Below are positions 1 to 6,996 of a DNA stretch of 23,141 bases, piece by piece. Below the pieces are notes generated by a model. The model saw only the letters and a list, made by a program, of their open reading frames with translations, searched no databases and was not told where the DNA came from. The position numbers were made by a program, and so were the translations under genes. This DNA is from an uncultured Spirochaetia bacterium (GTDB lineage: Bacteria > Spirochaetota > UBA4802 > JAGODF01): positions 1-23,141 of the forward strand of contig CALCJG010000258.1 of the NCBI GenBank assembly GCA_937967705.1, read 5' to 3'. Numbering within the stretch: position 1 is the first letter of the stretch; each line of letters opens with the position of its first letter.

Positions 1-164
1 ATCGCGGCTCCGTTTTCCAGCTCATAGTCGGTCTTTTTCGGATCATCATAACCGTCAAGCGAGAGTTTGGGGCCCTTCAGATATCCGTCATAGAGCCGGA
101 CAATTTCTATGAGGGTTTCAGGGACGATCGCCCAGGGAGTCGTCAACACATCTGACAGTTTCAT
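1..164 (-). CDS. S49-family head maturation protease, N-terminal fragment
   Basis: Only the first 54 or so codons are in the window; the gene continues past the left edge. The protein begins MKLSDVLTTPWAIVPETL and continues with LYDGYLKGPKLSLDGYDD. From memory, an MKLSD...PWAI.PE start is typical of phage S49 (ClpP/SppA-like) peptidases such as lambda gpC, which process the portal and head scaffold during capsid assembly. No catalytic residue is visible in this fragment. The ATG at 164 overlaps the portal stop by 4 nt (ATGA) with GGAGAGGC just upstream, so it is translationally coupled to the portal gene. The position directly after a lambda-type portal supports the call. A fused scaffold region is possible but would lie outside the window. 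Confidence 0.8.
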   Translation of the reverse strand, partial: MKLSDVLTTPWAIVPETLIEIVRLYDGYLKGPKLSLDGYDDPKKTDYELENGAA

Positions 165-1705
165 ATTGCCTCTCCATTCTGATTGTTTTTCGGAAACGAC
201 GAGGCAAGCAGGCGCTCCTCTTTGATTGCCTGTGCCATGATCTTTTCCCAGTCCTGACCCATGAGCTGCGCGGTCTCGTGCTGCCGGGTAGAGATTTTCC
301 CGTCTATCCTCTCCAGAGCGGCCTTGACCTCCACGCTCTCGTTGATCATCCCCTTTGCCGGTCCTATCCATTCAGACCCCAGATAGGCTTTCTGGATGAT
401 AGGATCTGTAAAATATCCAGGGGCCTTTATCCGACCCGTCGCCACGGCCTCATACATCCAAATCTCATAGACCCGCTGACAGAAATTATCAGCGAGCCAC
501 TTGCGGCGGCTGATGAAAAACTTCCAGGCCTCCTGCATGGCGGCCCTGGATGCGGAATAGCTTGCTGTAAAATGTTTGATGAGTATTTCAAAGGGGATTT
601 CCAGAGCCACGGCAATGAGCCGAACGATGGCAACCCAGAACGGTTCGAACGCGGTATTCGGCCTTCCCGGGTTCGCGGAAACAATATCCTCTCCCGGTCG
701 CAGGTTCAGGATGGCCCCCGGGCTCAGTTTAAAATCATCATCGTCTGAGGCTCCCCCGGTTTCGCTTGTCGGTTCCATCGGAGAAAACCCTTCCGGCATA
801 TCCGATTTAACGAACACCGTAAACATGGCCGAGATGACCGCAGCGTCGATCTCTGCCTCGGAATACCTGGTCAACTGCTTCAGAGGCTCTACAACGGGAG
901 TCAGATACGGAATGCCGCGGGATTGACCAGGCCTGAGTATTCGGAACAGGTGCAGCACATTGCGAAGGCCTGTATTTTTCCCGTATGCCGGAATAATCCG
1001 CCATTCGTAGTCCTTCATCTGGTACAAATTTCCCGGATGACAGTTCAAAATATGATATTCGGCAGGCGCTCCAGTCTCGTTTTTCCTCACCCCGCCGGCC
1101 AATTCGTCCGTGTCGGCGACGAAATCCTTGTTGCATATCCTGTCAGCCTCTACCGCCTGCAGTCGCAGGGAGTAAGGGATGTTTTTCCGGCTGATGCGGG
1201 GGAACAGGACGAAAACGTCCCCGTTTTCGAGGACCTGGCGGAATACAAGGTCTTGATAGGCCGTAAAGGTCATGGTTCTGGCCGCATCGCATTCAACGGA
1301 TTCGGCCCATAGCCTCCATTCCCGTTCCGTATTGCGTTCCCAGGCATCCGCCTGGGCGTCGGTCATGTTGATGACATCACGGTCGATATGGGATTGAAGG
1401 GTGAGTCCTGTCCCCACCACATTCGTCACGCAGGTATTGATGGCACCGCAGGCCAGCGGGGAATTACGGACGAGGTCCCGGGAGCGGGAACGCAGGAGAT
1501 TGATCGACGGCAGGAGGTCTGAGTCTGCGGATTTGTTCTGGGTGAACCATTGGGAGGTCGGCCGACGCGTCCGCGAGGCGGCAATATAGCTGTCAGCCAG
1601 AGCCATGAAAGCCCGGGCTTTTATCCTGGCGACCCCATGGATGGGGGCGATGGCATTGATGGCGCGGTCAATCCAGTTTGTTTTGACTTTCTGTTTTCTA
1701 CCCAA
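161..1705 (-). CDS. phage portal protein, lambda gpB family
   Basis: This is the dodecameric head portal through which DNA is packaged and to which the tail connects. The protein is about 514 aa, the usual size for the lambda portal family (PF05136). Recognisable blocks are the N-terminal SRSRDLVRNSPLACGAINT segment, VLENGDVFVLFPR, the middle IPYLTPVVEPLKQLTRYSEAE, and the C-terminal ASYSASRAAMQEAWKFF. I start it at a TTG at 1705, which overlaps the stop of the preceding gene by 8 nt (TTGGGTAG) and has an AAGGGGGG Shine-Dalgarno about 7 nt upstream. An ATG at 1798 would extend the protein by 31 residues deep into the preceding gene and has no comparable support. The gene sits between the small head protein and the S49 protease, the standard order. 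Confidence 0.93.
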   Translation of the reverse strand: MGRKQKVKTNWIDRAINAIAPIHGVARIKARAFMALADSYIAASRTRRPTSQWFTQNKSADSDLLPSINLLRSRSRDLVRNSPLACGAINTCVTNVVGTGLTLQSHIDRDVINMTDAQADAWERNTEREWRLWAESVECDAARTMTFTAYQDLVFRQVLENGDVFVLFPRISRKNIPYSLRLQAVEADRICNKDFVADTDELAGGVRKNETGAPAEYHILNCHPGNLYQMKDYEWRIIPAYGKNTGLRNVLHLFRILRPGQSRGIPYLTPVVEPLKQLTRYSEAEIDAAVISAMFTVFVKSDMPEGFSPMEPTSETGGASDDDDFKLSPGAILNLRPGEDIVSANPGRPNTAFEPFWVAIVRLIAVALEIPFEILIKHFTASYSASRAAMQEAWKFFISRRKWLADNFCQRVYEIWMYEAVATGRIKAPGYFTDPIIQKAYLGSEWIGPAKGMINESVEVKAALERIDGKISTRQHETAQLMGQDWEKIMAQAIKEERLLASSFPKNNQNGEAI

Positions 1706-1916
1706 CGGGAGTCCCCCCCTTGATGGATATCCCACCGCGAGTGAGCCGCTGGACCATGTGATTCCAGTATTCAATATTTTTCTGGATAATCTCGGCATCG
1801 GCCTTGGTCATGGTCCTTCCTGCTATGGCATAACTCTGACCGGATGCCACGGCGTCATCAGCCGCCATCCATAAATCCAGCTTTGCCTGCGCCTGTGCTG
1901 CGGTAATTCCTGCCAT
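1698..1916 (-). CDS. small head protein, DUF6148/gpW-like
   Basis: This 72-aa protein starts MAGITAAQAQAKLDLWMAAD and ends KNIEYWNHMVQRLTRGG. The pattern (an MAGIT start, LW.AADEAVASGQSY, GRT.T.AD, NI.YW...VQRL.RG) matches small proteins encoded just upstream of lambda-type portals (DUF6148, a gpW-like head-tail joining family). The ATG at 1916 is preceded by GGGGGTAT; an in-frame ATG at 1934 lies inside the upstream hairpin's T-tract side and is less likely. It is coupled to the portal through the TTGGGTAG overlap. The role as a head-completion or connector protein is inferred from family and position. Confidence 0.8.
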   Translation of the reverse strand: MAGITAAQAQAKLDLWMAADDAVASGQSYAIAGRTMTKADAEIIQKNIEYWNHMVQRLTRGGISIKGGTPVG

Positions 1917-1931
1917 ATACCCCCATAAACG

Positions 1932-1968
1932 CAAAAAGCCAGTACTCCCCTTTTCGGGTGTACTGGCT
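1932..1968 (-). terminator. intrinsic terminator or attenuator between terminase and portal
   Basis: Nine perfectly paired bases (AGCCAGTAC at 1937-1945 with GTACTGGCT at 1960-1968), one mismatch and three more G-C pairs form a hairpin with a short T/C loop. On the minus strand the stem is followed by TTTTTGCG. It lies 16 nt before the ATG of the small head protein gene, between co-directional late genes, so it may be a read-through attenuator or require antitermination. Confidence 0.7.
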
Positions 1969-2033
1969 CATTGTTTAGATACCAGATTCGGTGTTTCAGA
2001 TGTTCCGGCTCATTTTATAGATACCGGTGAGTC

Positions 2034-2258
2034 TTACAACTGTTCAGTGACCGTGATCGTCTTTTCTTTTCCGTCGATTATTCGTTTCTGATATGTGCTG
2101 ATCGAAAAATTGCAATTCCCGGAAAACACATCAAAGTTAATCTCTATTCTTCCACGAGTATAGCTGTTATGTCTCATTATGTCAAGCAAAATTTTCTTAA
2201 TTGTTTCCAGTTCGCCCATTGACCTCGCTTCAGCGGCCGGTTTTCCCGTATCACTCAT
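2034..2258 (-). CDS. hypothetical protein following the terminase
   Basis: A 74-aa protein I do not recognise. It has a charged helical N-terminus (GELETIKKILLDIMRHNSYTR) and a beta-rich C-terminus (IEINFDVFSGNCNFSIS, then ITVTEQL). Its ATG overlaps the end of the large terminase gene by 8 nt, so it is probably coupled to it, and the attenuator-like hairpin follows its stop. A small protein at this place in lambda-like modules is often a head-tail or packaging accessory, but nothing in the sequence proves that. Confidence 0.65.
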   Translation of the reverse strand: MSDTGKPAAEARSMGELETIKKILLDIMRHNSYTRGRIEINFDVFSGNCNFSISTYQKRIIDGKEKTITVTEQL

Positions 2259-4050
2259 TGATCCCCCTGTGTCTTACTCCGCGTTTTTGCTGTGCCTGGA
2301 TGGGCGTTCCCGTTTTGATTGCCTGGACGGTCCGATTGAAATCACGGATATTCAGCAGATAAAGGGCCGCCACTGCACCGACAAAACAGTCCAGCGCCTC
2401 GTTTCTCTCCCGGATTTTCTGGTATATTCGATGCAGATATCCCCGTATTTTCTTCAGCCGCACCTCTTCGGCCGTGAGCTGCTTGAAATATTCCTCATCA
2501 AGAAAATCCGGGAAGTGTATATATCCCGGCCCTGGATCGGCAATCTCCAGGCGCTGAAAAATCAAATCCTTTGCCGTGTTCGTTCCTATTGCGAACAGGT
2601 GAACACCCTCGGCTCCCACCCGGGAGGGTTTGGAGATGAGCGGCCGGCCTTCGATGGAAGATCCTTTCGACGTGAACACCTTCCTGGTCTCGCGTGATTT
2701 TACGAATTGATAAACCCGTTGAGTCATAAACCCTGAGTCAATCAGGGCCGCATTGAGGCGGAACATCTGGCCATCGGCATTGCGGAATTCCGAGAGCAGG
2801 AATTTGTCGAATTCGTCCCAGACGTCATCCTGAGCCGGATCGCCGATGAAAATACGGTGATCGACTATCCAGCACTCATAACCATATCCCCATCCGGCAA
2901 CAGTACACTCAATTCGGTCTTTCTGCACGTCGGCCCCGGCTGTCAGGATGACGGCACCATCGGGGACGGCCGCGCCATAGCTCTCACGGCGCTGGCTGAT
3001 CTTCTGATCGTCGATCTTTTCAACGTCATCCTCCCACACCTCCGCAAGATAGGTATTGGTCCAGACCTTCAGCTGCGCCTTATCGTTCTCTCTGACGGCC
3101 TTCAGGAATTCGACCACTCCCTCCTGCCAGGATTTCCACCCCAGGGGAGAATATAGGCCATTCAGTGAAAATCCCTCTACCGGATGGCCAGGGTTTTCCT
3201 CAACCCATCTTCCCGCCAGGAGCATCTCTGTCTTGTAAAATTCCGGGATTAGTTTTTCACACTTGAAACAGCGGTAATGCACATCTCCGAGATTTTTACT
3301 GTCAAAGACGAGATTCGCCCATTGCAGCTTTTGATACTCACCGCAGAATGGACAGGGCAGGTAATAGTATTTCTGGTTACTGTTATTGATCTCTTTTTTT
3401 ATCCTCGACTTGTAGGCTTCCGTCGGAGTGGACAGGAGGAAAATCTTTTTCCCGGGATAGGTCGTCGCCCGTTTCTCGGCGATGGCCACCGGGTCCCCCT
3501 CCCCGTCCACGTCCAGGGGATAGGCGTCTATCTCATCGAGCATGATGTTTTTGGCAGGCATGGACCTGAGCCCAGTCCCGGAGTTCGCCCAGGTCATTAT
3601 GAGAATGCCTCCCTCGAATTCTTTGGAAAACATCGTATTCCCGGAATCCCTCTTGCGTGGCTCCTTGATTTTACTCTGCAGGGACGGCGTGTTCAAAGTC
3701 ATAGGGGTGATGCGCTGTTTTGAAAATCGTTTGCACATATCGATGGTCGGCTGGACCACCATAATCGGAGAGGGAAACAGGTCCATCGTGCATCCCAGCC
3801 AGTTAATTCCTGCCTCTGTTCCGGCTATCTGCGCCGGCTTCATGAATACGACCTTTTGCGCCGGGTGCGATGGGGAGAGACAGTCCATAATCTCCTGCAG
3901 GTACGGCACGCGGGAAGTCCGCCAGGGCCCAGGCTCGGCGCTCTCTTTCGATGACAGGATGCGGTTCTGGTCAGCCCACTCGGAAACAGTCAATAGAGGA
4001 TCAGGCATGATGGCCGACTGGCATATTTCCATCACAGCGTTATAGTTCAT
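2251..4050 (-). CDS. terminase large subunit, GpA family
   Basis: This is the ATP-driven motor and nuclease that packages DNA into the prohead. The protein is 599 aa, normal for the GpA family (PF05876). It has a Walker-A-like KPAQIAGTEAG near residues 71-81, a Walker B LDEID near 171-175, a zinc-binding insert with CPFC and CFKC pairs, and a nuclease-domain start AGADVQKDRIECTVAGWG. The ATG at 4050 overlaps the end of the small subunit gene by 11 nt and follows a GGAGG, so I prefer it over the in-frame ATG at 4101. GpA-type terminases usually go with cos ends; no cos site was identified here. Confidence 0.94.
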   Translation of the reverse strand: MNYNAVMEICQSAIMPDPLLTVSEWADQNRILSSKESAEPGPWRTSRVPYLQEIMDCLSPSHPAQKVVFMKPAQIAGTEAGINWLGCTMDLFPSPIMVVQPTIDMCKRFSKQRITPMTLNTPSLQSKIKEPRKRDSGNTMFSKEFEGGILIMTWANSGTGLRSMPAKNIMLDEIDAYPLDVDGEGDPVAIAEKRATTYPGKKIFLLSTPTEAYKSRIKKEINNSNQKYYYLPCPFCGEYQKLQWANLVFDSKNLGDVHYRCFKCEKLIPEFYKTEMLLAGRWVEENPGHPVEGFSLNGLYSPLGWKSWQEGVVEFLKAVRENDKAQLKVWTNTYLAEVWEDDVEKIDDQKISQRRESYGAAVPDGAVILTAGADVQKDRIECTVAGWGYGYECWIVDHRIFIGDPAQDDVWDEFDKFLLSEFRNADGQMFRLNAALIDSGFMTQRVYQFVKSRETRKVFTSKGSSIEGRPLISKPSRVGAEGVHLFAIGTNTAKDLIFQRLEIADPGPGYIHFPDFLDEEYFKQLTAEEVRLKKIRGYLHRIYQKIRERNEALDCFVGAVAALYLLNIRDFNRTVQAIKTGTPIQAQQKRGVRHRGINE

Positions 4051-4573
4051 GCTTTGCTGCCGCCTCCAGGGCTTTGCGCAATTCCATCGCCAGGATGTCA
4101 TTGATTTTACGAGGATCCTTCTCTGCTGCCAGGATGGGGGATACCCTATCGGGGATATTCAAAACGAGGTCGCGAACCATGCGGATGAAAAGATACACCT
4201 TGTTTTTAGCATCGTCCCACTTAACCAGTTCACCCTCCTTTTCCTTGCATTGAAGTTTCAACAGCTTTATCTGCTCGATGTTTTTGCGCTTCAGGATCTC
4301 CGTATATGTCAGTTTTTCCAGCTTGCTGTGGTCCCCGGTAATCTTCGATTTCCTGGTGTTGTCCCGGGATGGAACGGATACGTCCTTGATGGCCTTTTTC
4401 GCTTTCGTTACATCAATCTTTCCGTCCTCATCCACGGAAATGACGCCCTTTTTCACCAATTTTGAGACATACTGCCTCGATGTCCCTATTATTTTCCCAA
4501 ATTCCGCTTGTGTTACTTTCTTCCCCACCGTGTCACCCGAGCAACCCAAAAACAGGCCCCTCACAGGAATCAT
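4040..4573 (-). CDS. terminase small subunit, Nu1-like
   Basis: The protein has an N-terminal helix-turn-helix (TQAEFGKIIGTSRQYVSKLV, near residues 21-40), a charged linker, and a C-terminal helical part that ends in KALEAAAKHEL. The architecture of a winged-HTH DNA-recognition domain followed by an assembly region fits Nu1-type small subunits, which choose the packaging site and load the large subunit. It lies directly upstream of, and overlaps, the large terminase. The start is uncertain: the ATG at 4573 gives 177 aa, while a TTG at 4549 with GAGGGG upstream, or a GTG at 4525 just before the HTH, would be shorter. Confidence 0.8.
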   Translation of the reverse strand: MIPVRGLFLGCSGDTVGKKVTQAEFGKIIGTSRQYVSKLVKKGVISVDEDGKIDVTKAKKAIKDVSVPSRDNTRKSKITGDHSKLEKLTYTEILKRKNIEQIKLLKLQCKEKEGELVKWDDAKNKVYLFIRMVRDLVLNIPDRVSPILAAEKDPRKINDILAMELRKALEAAAKHEL

Positions 4574-4636
4574 TTCCCGCGCTCATGGCACCCGCAGGGG
4601 AACGCCTTCCTGAAAGGACCCATGCCATATATACCA

Positions 4637-5200
4637 TCAGGCCCCCTTTGCCAGTCGAACAACCCAAAACGTTATATTATGCTCCAATATGGGCAAGAAG
4701 ATGGAGCTTATATAGACCTGCATCTCTGGCCACTGCTCCCGCATCATGCCTCCTGGCGATGGACCATAAAGTTGTTTAATATGCAATCTTGTTTTTGCTA
4801 CTCTTCTAAATATACCAGCATGGGAGGATTCATCACCACCCTTAGTCACAGCCTTTACGTTGGTTATAAACGATGATGTTATAACCTTCCTATTACCCCT
4901 TATTACCTCTACTCTGGCACCGGGCATCTTGCGAGAATGTTTACCACCGAATAGAATTAAAGGTGATGCCTGATGAGGAATCTTCAGATATGCAGTAGGG
5001 AATGTATCAGAGGCGCGCTGCATCATGACCTTAATATCTTTCTGTCTGATATTATAGGTTTCCCTTATCTTTCTTTTTGCCTGAGTGGCGGCCATCGATC
5101 CCACTCTGTTCAGGGTAGAAACAAGCGCTTTCGTATGGACCTTCGGGTCCAGTATTTCCAGCGCCTCTTTTACTCCTTTCATTTCTATCTGCACTTTCAT
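4637..5200 (-). CDS. prophage minor tail protein Z (GPZ family)
   Basis: This 187-aa protein resembles lambda tail completion protein gpZ (PF06763). Supporting features are an N-terminal LVSTLNRVGSMAATQAKRKI with a TYNIRQKDI segment (typical of R.ET...R..V in this family), a central KMPGARVEVIRGNRKVI, and HAGIFRRVAKTRLHIKQLYGPS, matching the family's GVF.R......I..LYGPS. The ATG at 5200 overlaps the preceding stop as ATGA. Finding gpZ upstream of the terminase rather than in the tail block after the head genes is unusual for lambda-like order. The C-terminal 40 residues (PEMQVYISSIFLPILEHNI) are more hydrophobic than usual. Confidence 0.78.
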   Translation of the reverse strand: MKVQIEMKGVKEALEILDPKVHTKALVSTLNRVGSMAATQAKRKIRETYNIRQKDIKVMMQRASDTFPTAYLKIPHQASPLILFGGKHSRKMPGARVEVIRGNRKVITSSFITNVKAVTKGGDESSHAGIFRRVAKTRLHIKQLYGPSPGGMMREQWPEMQVYISSIFLPILEHNITFWVVRLAKGA

Positions 5201-5430
5201 TTTAGCGCCTCGATGTGATCCCGTTTATATCCGTCCATTATTTCAACAGCTATCATCATTCCCGAGGCTTTTTCCTCCATGCCCCTTGTTTTTAATTCAT
5301 CGGCTACCTGGACGATCTTCGTTCGCATATCTCCGATCATTGCCGTTGCCATATCGATGCAGCCCTGGCGGATTAAATCTTTAGTCCTATCGACCACCCT
5401 TCTTGCCATCGCATCCCCGAAGTCTTTCAT
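5197..5430 (-). CDS. hypothetical helical protein before the tail protein Z gene
   Basis: A 77-aa, largely helical protein starting MKDFGDAMARRVVDRTKDLI and ending KRDHIEALK. I start it at the ATG at 5430, with AAAGGAG about 11 nt upstream; an upstream in-frame start at 5523 would run across the last arm of the cassette-like array. It overlaps the gpZ-like gene by 4 nt. Amphipathic helices are visible, but no domain is recognised. It marks the return from the cassette-like array to ordinary phage structural genes. Confidence 0.6.
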   Translation of the reverse strand: MKDFGDAMARRVVDRTKDLIRQGCIDMATAMIGDMRTKIVQVADELKTRGMEEKASGMMIAVEIMDGYKRDHIEALK

Positions 5431-5482
5431 GTTCGCATTAACTCCTTTAAAAAATAATATATCGAATTGCGCGTATTTTATG

Positions 5483-5806
5483 TTAGTCGAAAGCTGGCGG
5501 GTCCGGTAGTGGCCGCCACGCAATTACGTCCAATACACAAGAATCAAACTTATCTATCCATCGCCCATCCTCATATCGCCCAAAACTATAATAATCCACA
5601 TCCCCGCATCCGTCACAAAATACAAGCATGATGAATTTATATTCGGGAACCTCTTTCTTCGCATCCCGCCAGCCATCGCCTAACACGGCATAACCGCCAT
5701 CGGAATTAAACATTTCGATTATCTTTTCTGTTGCCGTAAGTGTTCCAATCGTCCCGCACCTAACTCCATTAAGTATGTGTTCTATGCGTTTATATCTATC
5801 AGTCAT
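5483..5806 (-). CDS. DUF551-domain protein, first copy, spanning an attC-like site
   Basis: A 107-aa protein with two parts. Residues 1-36 (MTDRYKRIEHILNGV...TEKIIEMFNSD) form a small helical segment. Residues 37-107 are a DUF551-type domain: DGWRDAKKEVPE, then VLVF-like strands, then VIAWRPLPDPPAFD. DUF551 proteins are small and frequent in phages; their function is unknown. The start at 5806 has GGAGGAGAAG immediately upstream. The peptide GGYAVLGD at the join is encoded by one arm of the palindrome at 5678-5845, and the stop codon sits in the next GACTAAC box at 5482-5488. The last five residues (PPAFD) and the 3' DNA are nearly identical to the next copy, so the two are module duplicates. 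Confidence 0.75.
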   Translation of the reverse strand: MTDRYKRIEHILNGVRCGTIGTLTATEKIIEMFNSDGGYAVLGDGWRDAKKEVPEYKFIMLVFCDGCGDVDYYSFGRYEDGRWIDKFDSCVLDVIAWRPLPDPPAFD

Positions 5807-5845
5807 CTTCTCCTCCGAAGGCGTTTATGCCGGGATATGTTAGTC
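5678..5845 (-). repeat. attC-like palindrome with an ORF start in its loop (site 5)
   Basis: Read on the minus strand, GACTAAC (5845-5839) is followed by CCGGCATAAACGCCTTCGG. About 100 nt later the complementary arm CCGATGGCGGTTATGCCG precedes GTTAGGC (5684-5678). The outer boxes fit RYYYAAC and GTTRRRY, and the inner arms pair at about 17 of 20 positions. The left arm runs into the SD (CGGAGGAG) of the DUF551 gene. At 168 bp it is longer than typical attC sites. The attC label is inferred from architecture. Confidence 0.5.
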
Positions 5846-6154
5846 GAAAGCTGGCGGGTCTGGTAGTGCCATCCAAGCCTTCACCCCGTAACATACCCCA
5901 GACCACATAAAATCATTCCACAGCGCGATAACATACCTATTGTATTGCTTTTCTGTATAACACAAGTAATAACCTCTCCTGTCAGGCAACTCTTTCATCG
6001 CATCCCGCCAGCCATCGCCTAACACGGCATAATCGCCATCGGCCTTTGGATTGCAGTATTCACACGGCACATATTCCCGGTTACCCCTAATCCCCGGCCC
6101 ATTATCTCCATACCATCCCGATCCCTTGCAAAGCTCACAGTCCTTATTAACCAT
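5840..6154 (-). CDS. DUF551-domain protein with zinc-finger N-terminus, second copy
   Basis: A 104-aa protein. Residues 1-39 hold two CxxC pairs (CELC near 6-9 and CEYC near 31-34) around a glycine-rich stretch, resembling a DnaJ-type or rubredoxin-like zinc knuckle. Residues 42-104 are a DUF551-type domain (DGWRDAMKELPD, then VKAWMALPDPPAFD). The two halves meet at GDYAVLGD, encoded by the right arm of the palindrome at 6017-6195. The ATG at 6154 is preceded by CGGAGGA, which is part of the palindrome's left arm. The DUF551 half matches the neighbouring copy at both ends while the N-terminal half is unrelated, consistent with modular exchange at the palindrome. Function unknown. Confidence 0.73.
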   Translation of the reverse strand: MVNKDCELCKGSGWYGDNGPGIRGNREYVPCEYCNPKADGDYAVLGDGWRDAMKELPDRRGYYLCYTEKQYNRYVIALWNDFMWSGVCYGVKAWMALPDPPAFD

Positions 6155-6195
6155 TGCTGTTCCTCCGACGGCGTTTATGCCGAGTAATGTTAGCT
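6017..6195 (-). repeat. attC-like palindrome with an ORF start in its loop (site 4)
   Basis: On the minus strand CAGCTAAC at about 6196-6189 is followed by TCGGCATAAACGCCGTCGG. The complementary arm CCGATGGCGATTATGCCG comes after about 130 nt and is followed by GTTAGGC (6023-6017). About 16 of 18 inner-arm positions pair. The loop encodes the zinc-knuckle N-terminus of the second DUF551 protein. At 179 bp it exceeds usual attC length, so it may be a composite or derived site. Confidence 0.5.
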
Positions 6196-6210
6196 GAAAT
6201 TCGCACGGCC

Positions 6211-6363
6211 TTATTCTGGCTCATAATTCTTATCAATTAACTTCATCGCTCGATTATAAAGTCTGTAATCTGTTTCTTGTATTCCATCACCCTGATCTGC
6301 ATCATATTTCCAACGTTTCAACACCTCCCGCAAGGTATTCTCTAAAAGCTCTTGTCTATCCAT
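6211..6363 (-). CDS. small cassette protein, 50 aa
   Basis: A 50-aa charged helical protein, MDRQELLENTLREVLKRWKY followed by DADQGDGIQETDYRLYNRAMKLI. The ATG at 6363 has a strong AGGGGGG SD, so I prefer it to an in-frame ATG at 6396 that lies inside the 69-bp attC-like site. It is the only gene between the attC-like sites at 6395-6463 and 6017-6195, which makes the segment a single-gene cassette-like unit. No family recognised. Confidence 0.6.
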   Translation of the reverse strand: MDRQELLENTLREVLKRWKYDADQGDGIQETDYRLYNRAMKLIDKNYEPE

Positions 6364-6394
6364 AAACCCCCCTGTTATAATCCGTGCGAACTTC

Positions 6395-6463
6395 ATCTAA
6401 CAAGGCATATACGCCATGCCAAGCTCTGAATAAGGAACGGCGCATATGCCTAATATGTTATAT
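6395..6463 (-). repeat. attC-like site of canonical size (site 3, 69 bp)
   Basis: On the minus strand ATATAAC (6463-6457) and GTTAGAT (6401-6395) are the outer boxes. They pair at 6 of 7 positions and resemble RYYYAAC and GTTRRRY. Inside, GGCATATGCGCC and GGCGTATATGCC pair at 11 of 12 positions, the exception being a wobble, and a 23-nt loop lies between. Length, box spacing and imperfect pairing all fit an integron attC recombination site. A covariance-model search would be decisive. Confidence 0.6.
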
Positions 6464-6478
6464 GAAACGGCGGCGAAC

Positions 6479-6649
6479 TTATTTCCATGTAAATCCTCGC
6501 CATAAATATCTTACATTAAACAAGCTGACTACCGCCTTTATAAATGATCTGCCATGAACTGCACGGATTAAACTACTCATTCCGCCATCTCCTCTGTAAA
6601 TTCCGCTCATCCATTTTCCGTCTTCTTCTTTTTGCAATTTAATTTTCAT
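6479..6649 (-). CDS. small cassette protein, 56 aa
   Basis: A 56-aa basic protein not obvious as an ORF because of its length: MKIKLQKEEDGKWMSGIYRG at the start, SSLIRAVHGRSFIKAVVSLF in the middle, and WRGFTWK at the end. The ATG at 6649 has AGGGGATATT upstream. It fills the segment between the attC-like sites at 6679-6779 and 6395-6463, again as one gene per unit. The C-terminal WK end recalls the 59-aa protein two units upstream (EGSIWK). No family recognised; the middle could form an amphipathic or membrane-associated helix. Confidence 0.55.
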   Translation of the reverse strand: MKIKLQKEEDGKWMSGIYRGDGGMSSLIRAVHGRSFIKAVVSLFNVRYLWRGFTWK

Positions 6650-6678
6650 AATATCCCCTGTTGTATCGCCGCCACGTC

Positions 6679-6779
6679 ATATAACTTGTAATGTTAAGTG
6701 AAACGCCATTGTGATTTATTTGTGTCTCATATTACTTGATCAGTGAGACACAACGGCGTTTACGCTTGAAAAGTTAGGT
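6679..6779 (-). repeat. attC-like palindrome with nested hairpin (site 2, 101 bp)
   Basis: On the minus strand ACCTAAC (6779-6773) opens the site and GTTATAT (6685-6679) closes it. Inside, AAACGCC and GGCGTTT (6755-6761 and 6701-6707) pair, and inside these TTGTGTCTC and GAGACACAA (6720-6728 and 6745-6753) pair perfectly over 9 bp. The size and nested arms resemble long attC sites such as VCR repeats. One position of the GTTATAT box departs from GTTRRRY. Confidence 0.5.
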
Positions 6780-6796
6780 GACATGGCTTAACTCTG

Positions 6797-6816
6797 GCGC
6801 GGCGTCCGTGCCGCGC
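6797..6816 (-). repeat. GC-rich hairpin after a small gene
   Basis: GCGCGGC and GCCGCGC pair perfectly over 7 bp with a 6-nt loop, directly after the TAA of the 59-aa gene on the minus strand. No T-tract follows, so it is more likely a 3'-end stabiliser or part of the adjoining cassette boundary than an intrinsic terminator. Confidence 0.45.
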
Positions 6817-6996
6817 TTATTTCCATATCGAACCTTCAATGTATTTATCTCTGAACCAATAAATACCCTTGGCGTCTTTTCTTATTCCAATATTACATTC
6901 AATGAAACCGATCTGGAGTCTTATCATGTCGTATTTATAACTAATTCCGAAACACAACCCGACAATCCAATAAAATGAAAGTCTATACTGTCCCAT
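6817..6996 (-). CDS. small cassette protein, 59 aa, hydrophobic N-terminus
   Basis: A 59-aa protein, MGQYRLSFYWIVGLCFGISY followed by KYDMIRLQIGFIECNIGI and ending EGSIWK. The first 20 residues could insert in a membrane. I start at the ATG at 6996 because AGGAGGAAAC lies directly upstream; the in-frame ATG at 7053 is inside the preceding gene. It overlaps the end of the 76-aa gene by 14 nt, so the two are coupled and form a two-gene unit between attC-like sites. No family recognised. Confidence 0.6.
   Translation of the reverse strand: MGQYRLSFYWIVGLCFGISYKYDMIRLQIGFIECNIGIRKDAKGIYWFRDKYIEGSIWK

Noticed and set aside
2179..2697. Plus-strand ORFs opposite terminase, portal, dnaN and helicase genes (for example 172 codons here, and 232 codons at 14828)
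   Set aside because: They are long only because the opposite strand is coding; none has an SD with a recognisable domain, and all lie wholly inside well supported genes.
4559..4640. A 31-codon ORF (MAWVLSGRRSPAGAMSAGND onward) in the gap before the small terminase gene
   Set aside because: No SD and no coupling to neighbours, and it overlaps the small terminase gene in another frame.
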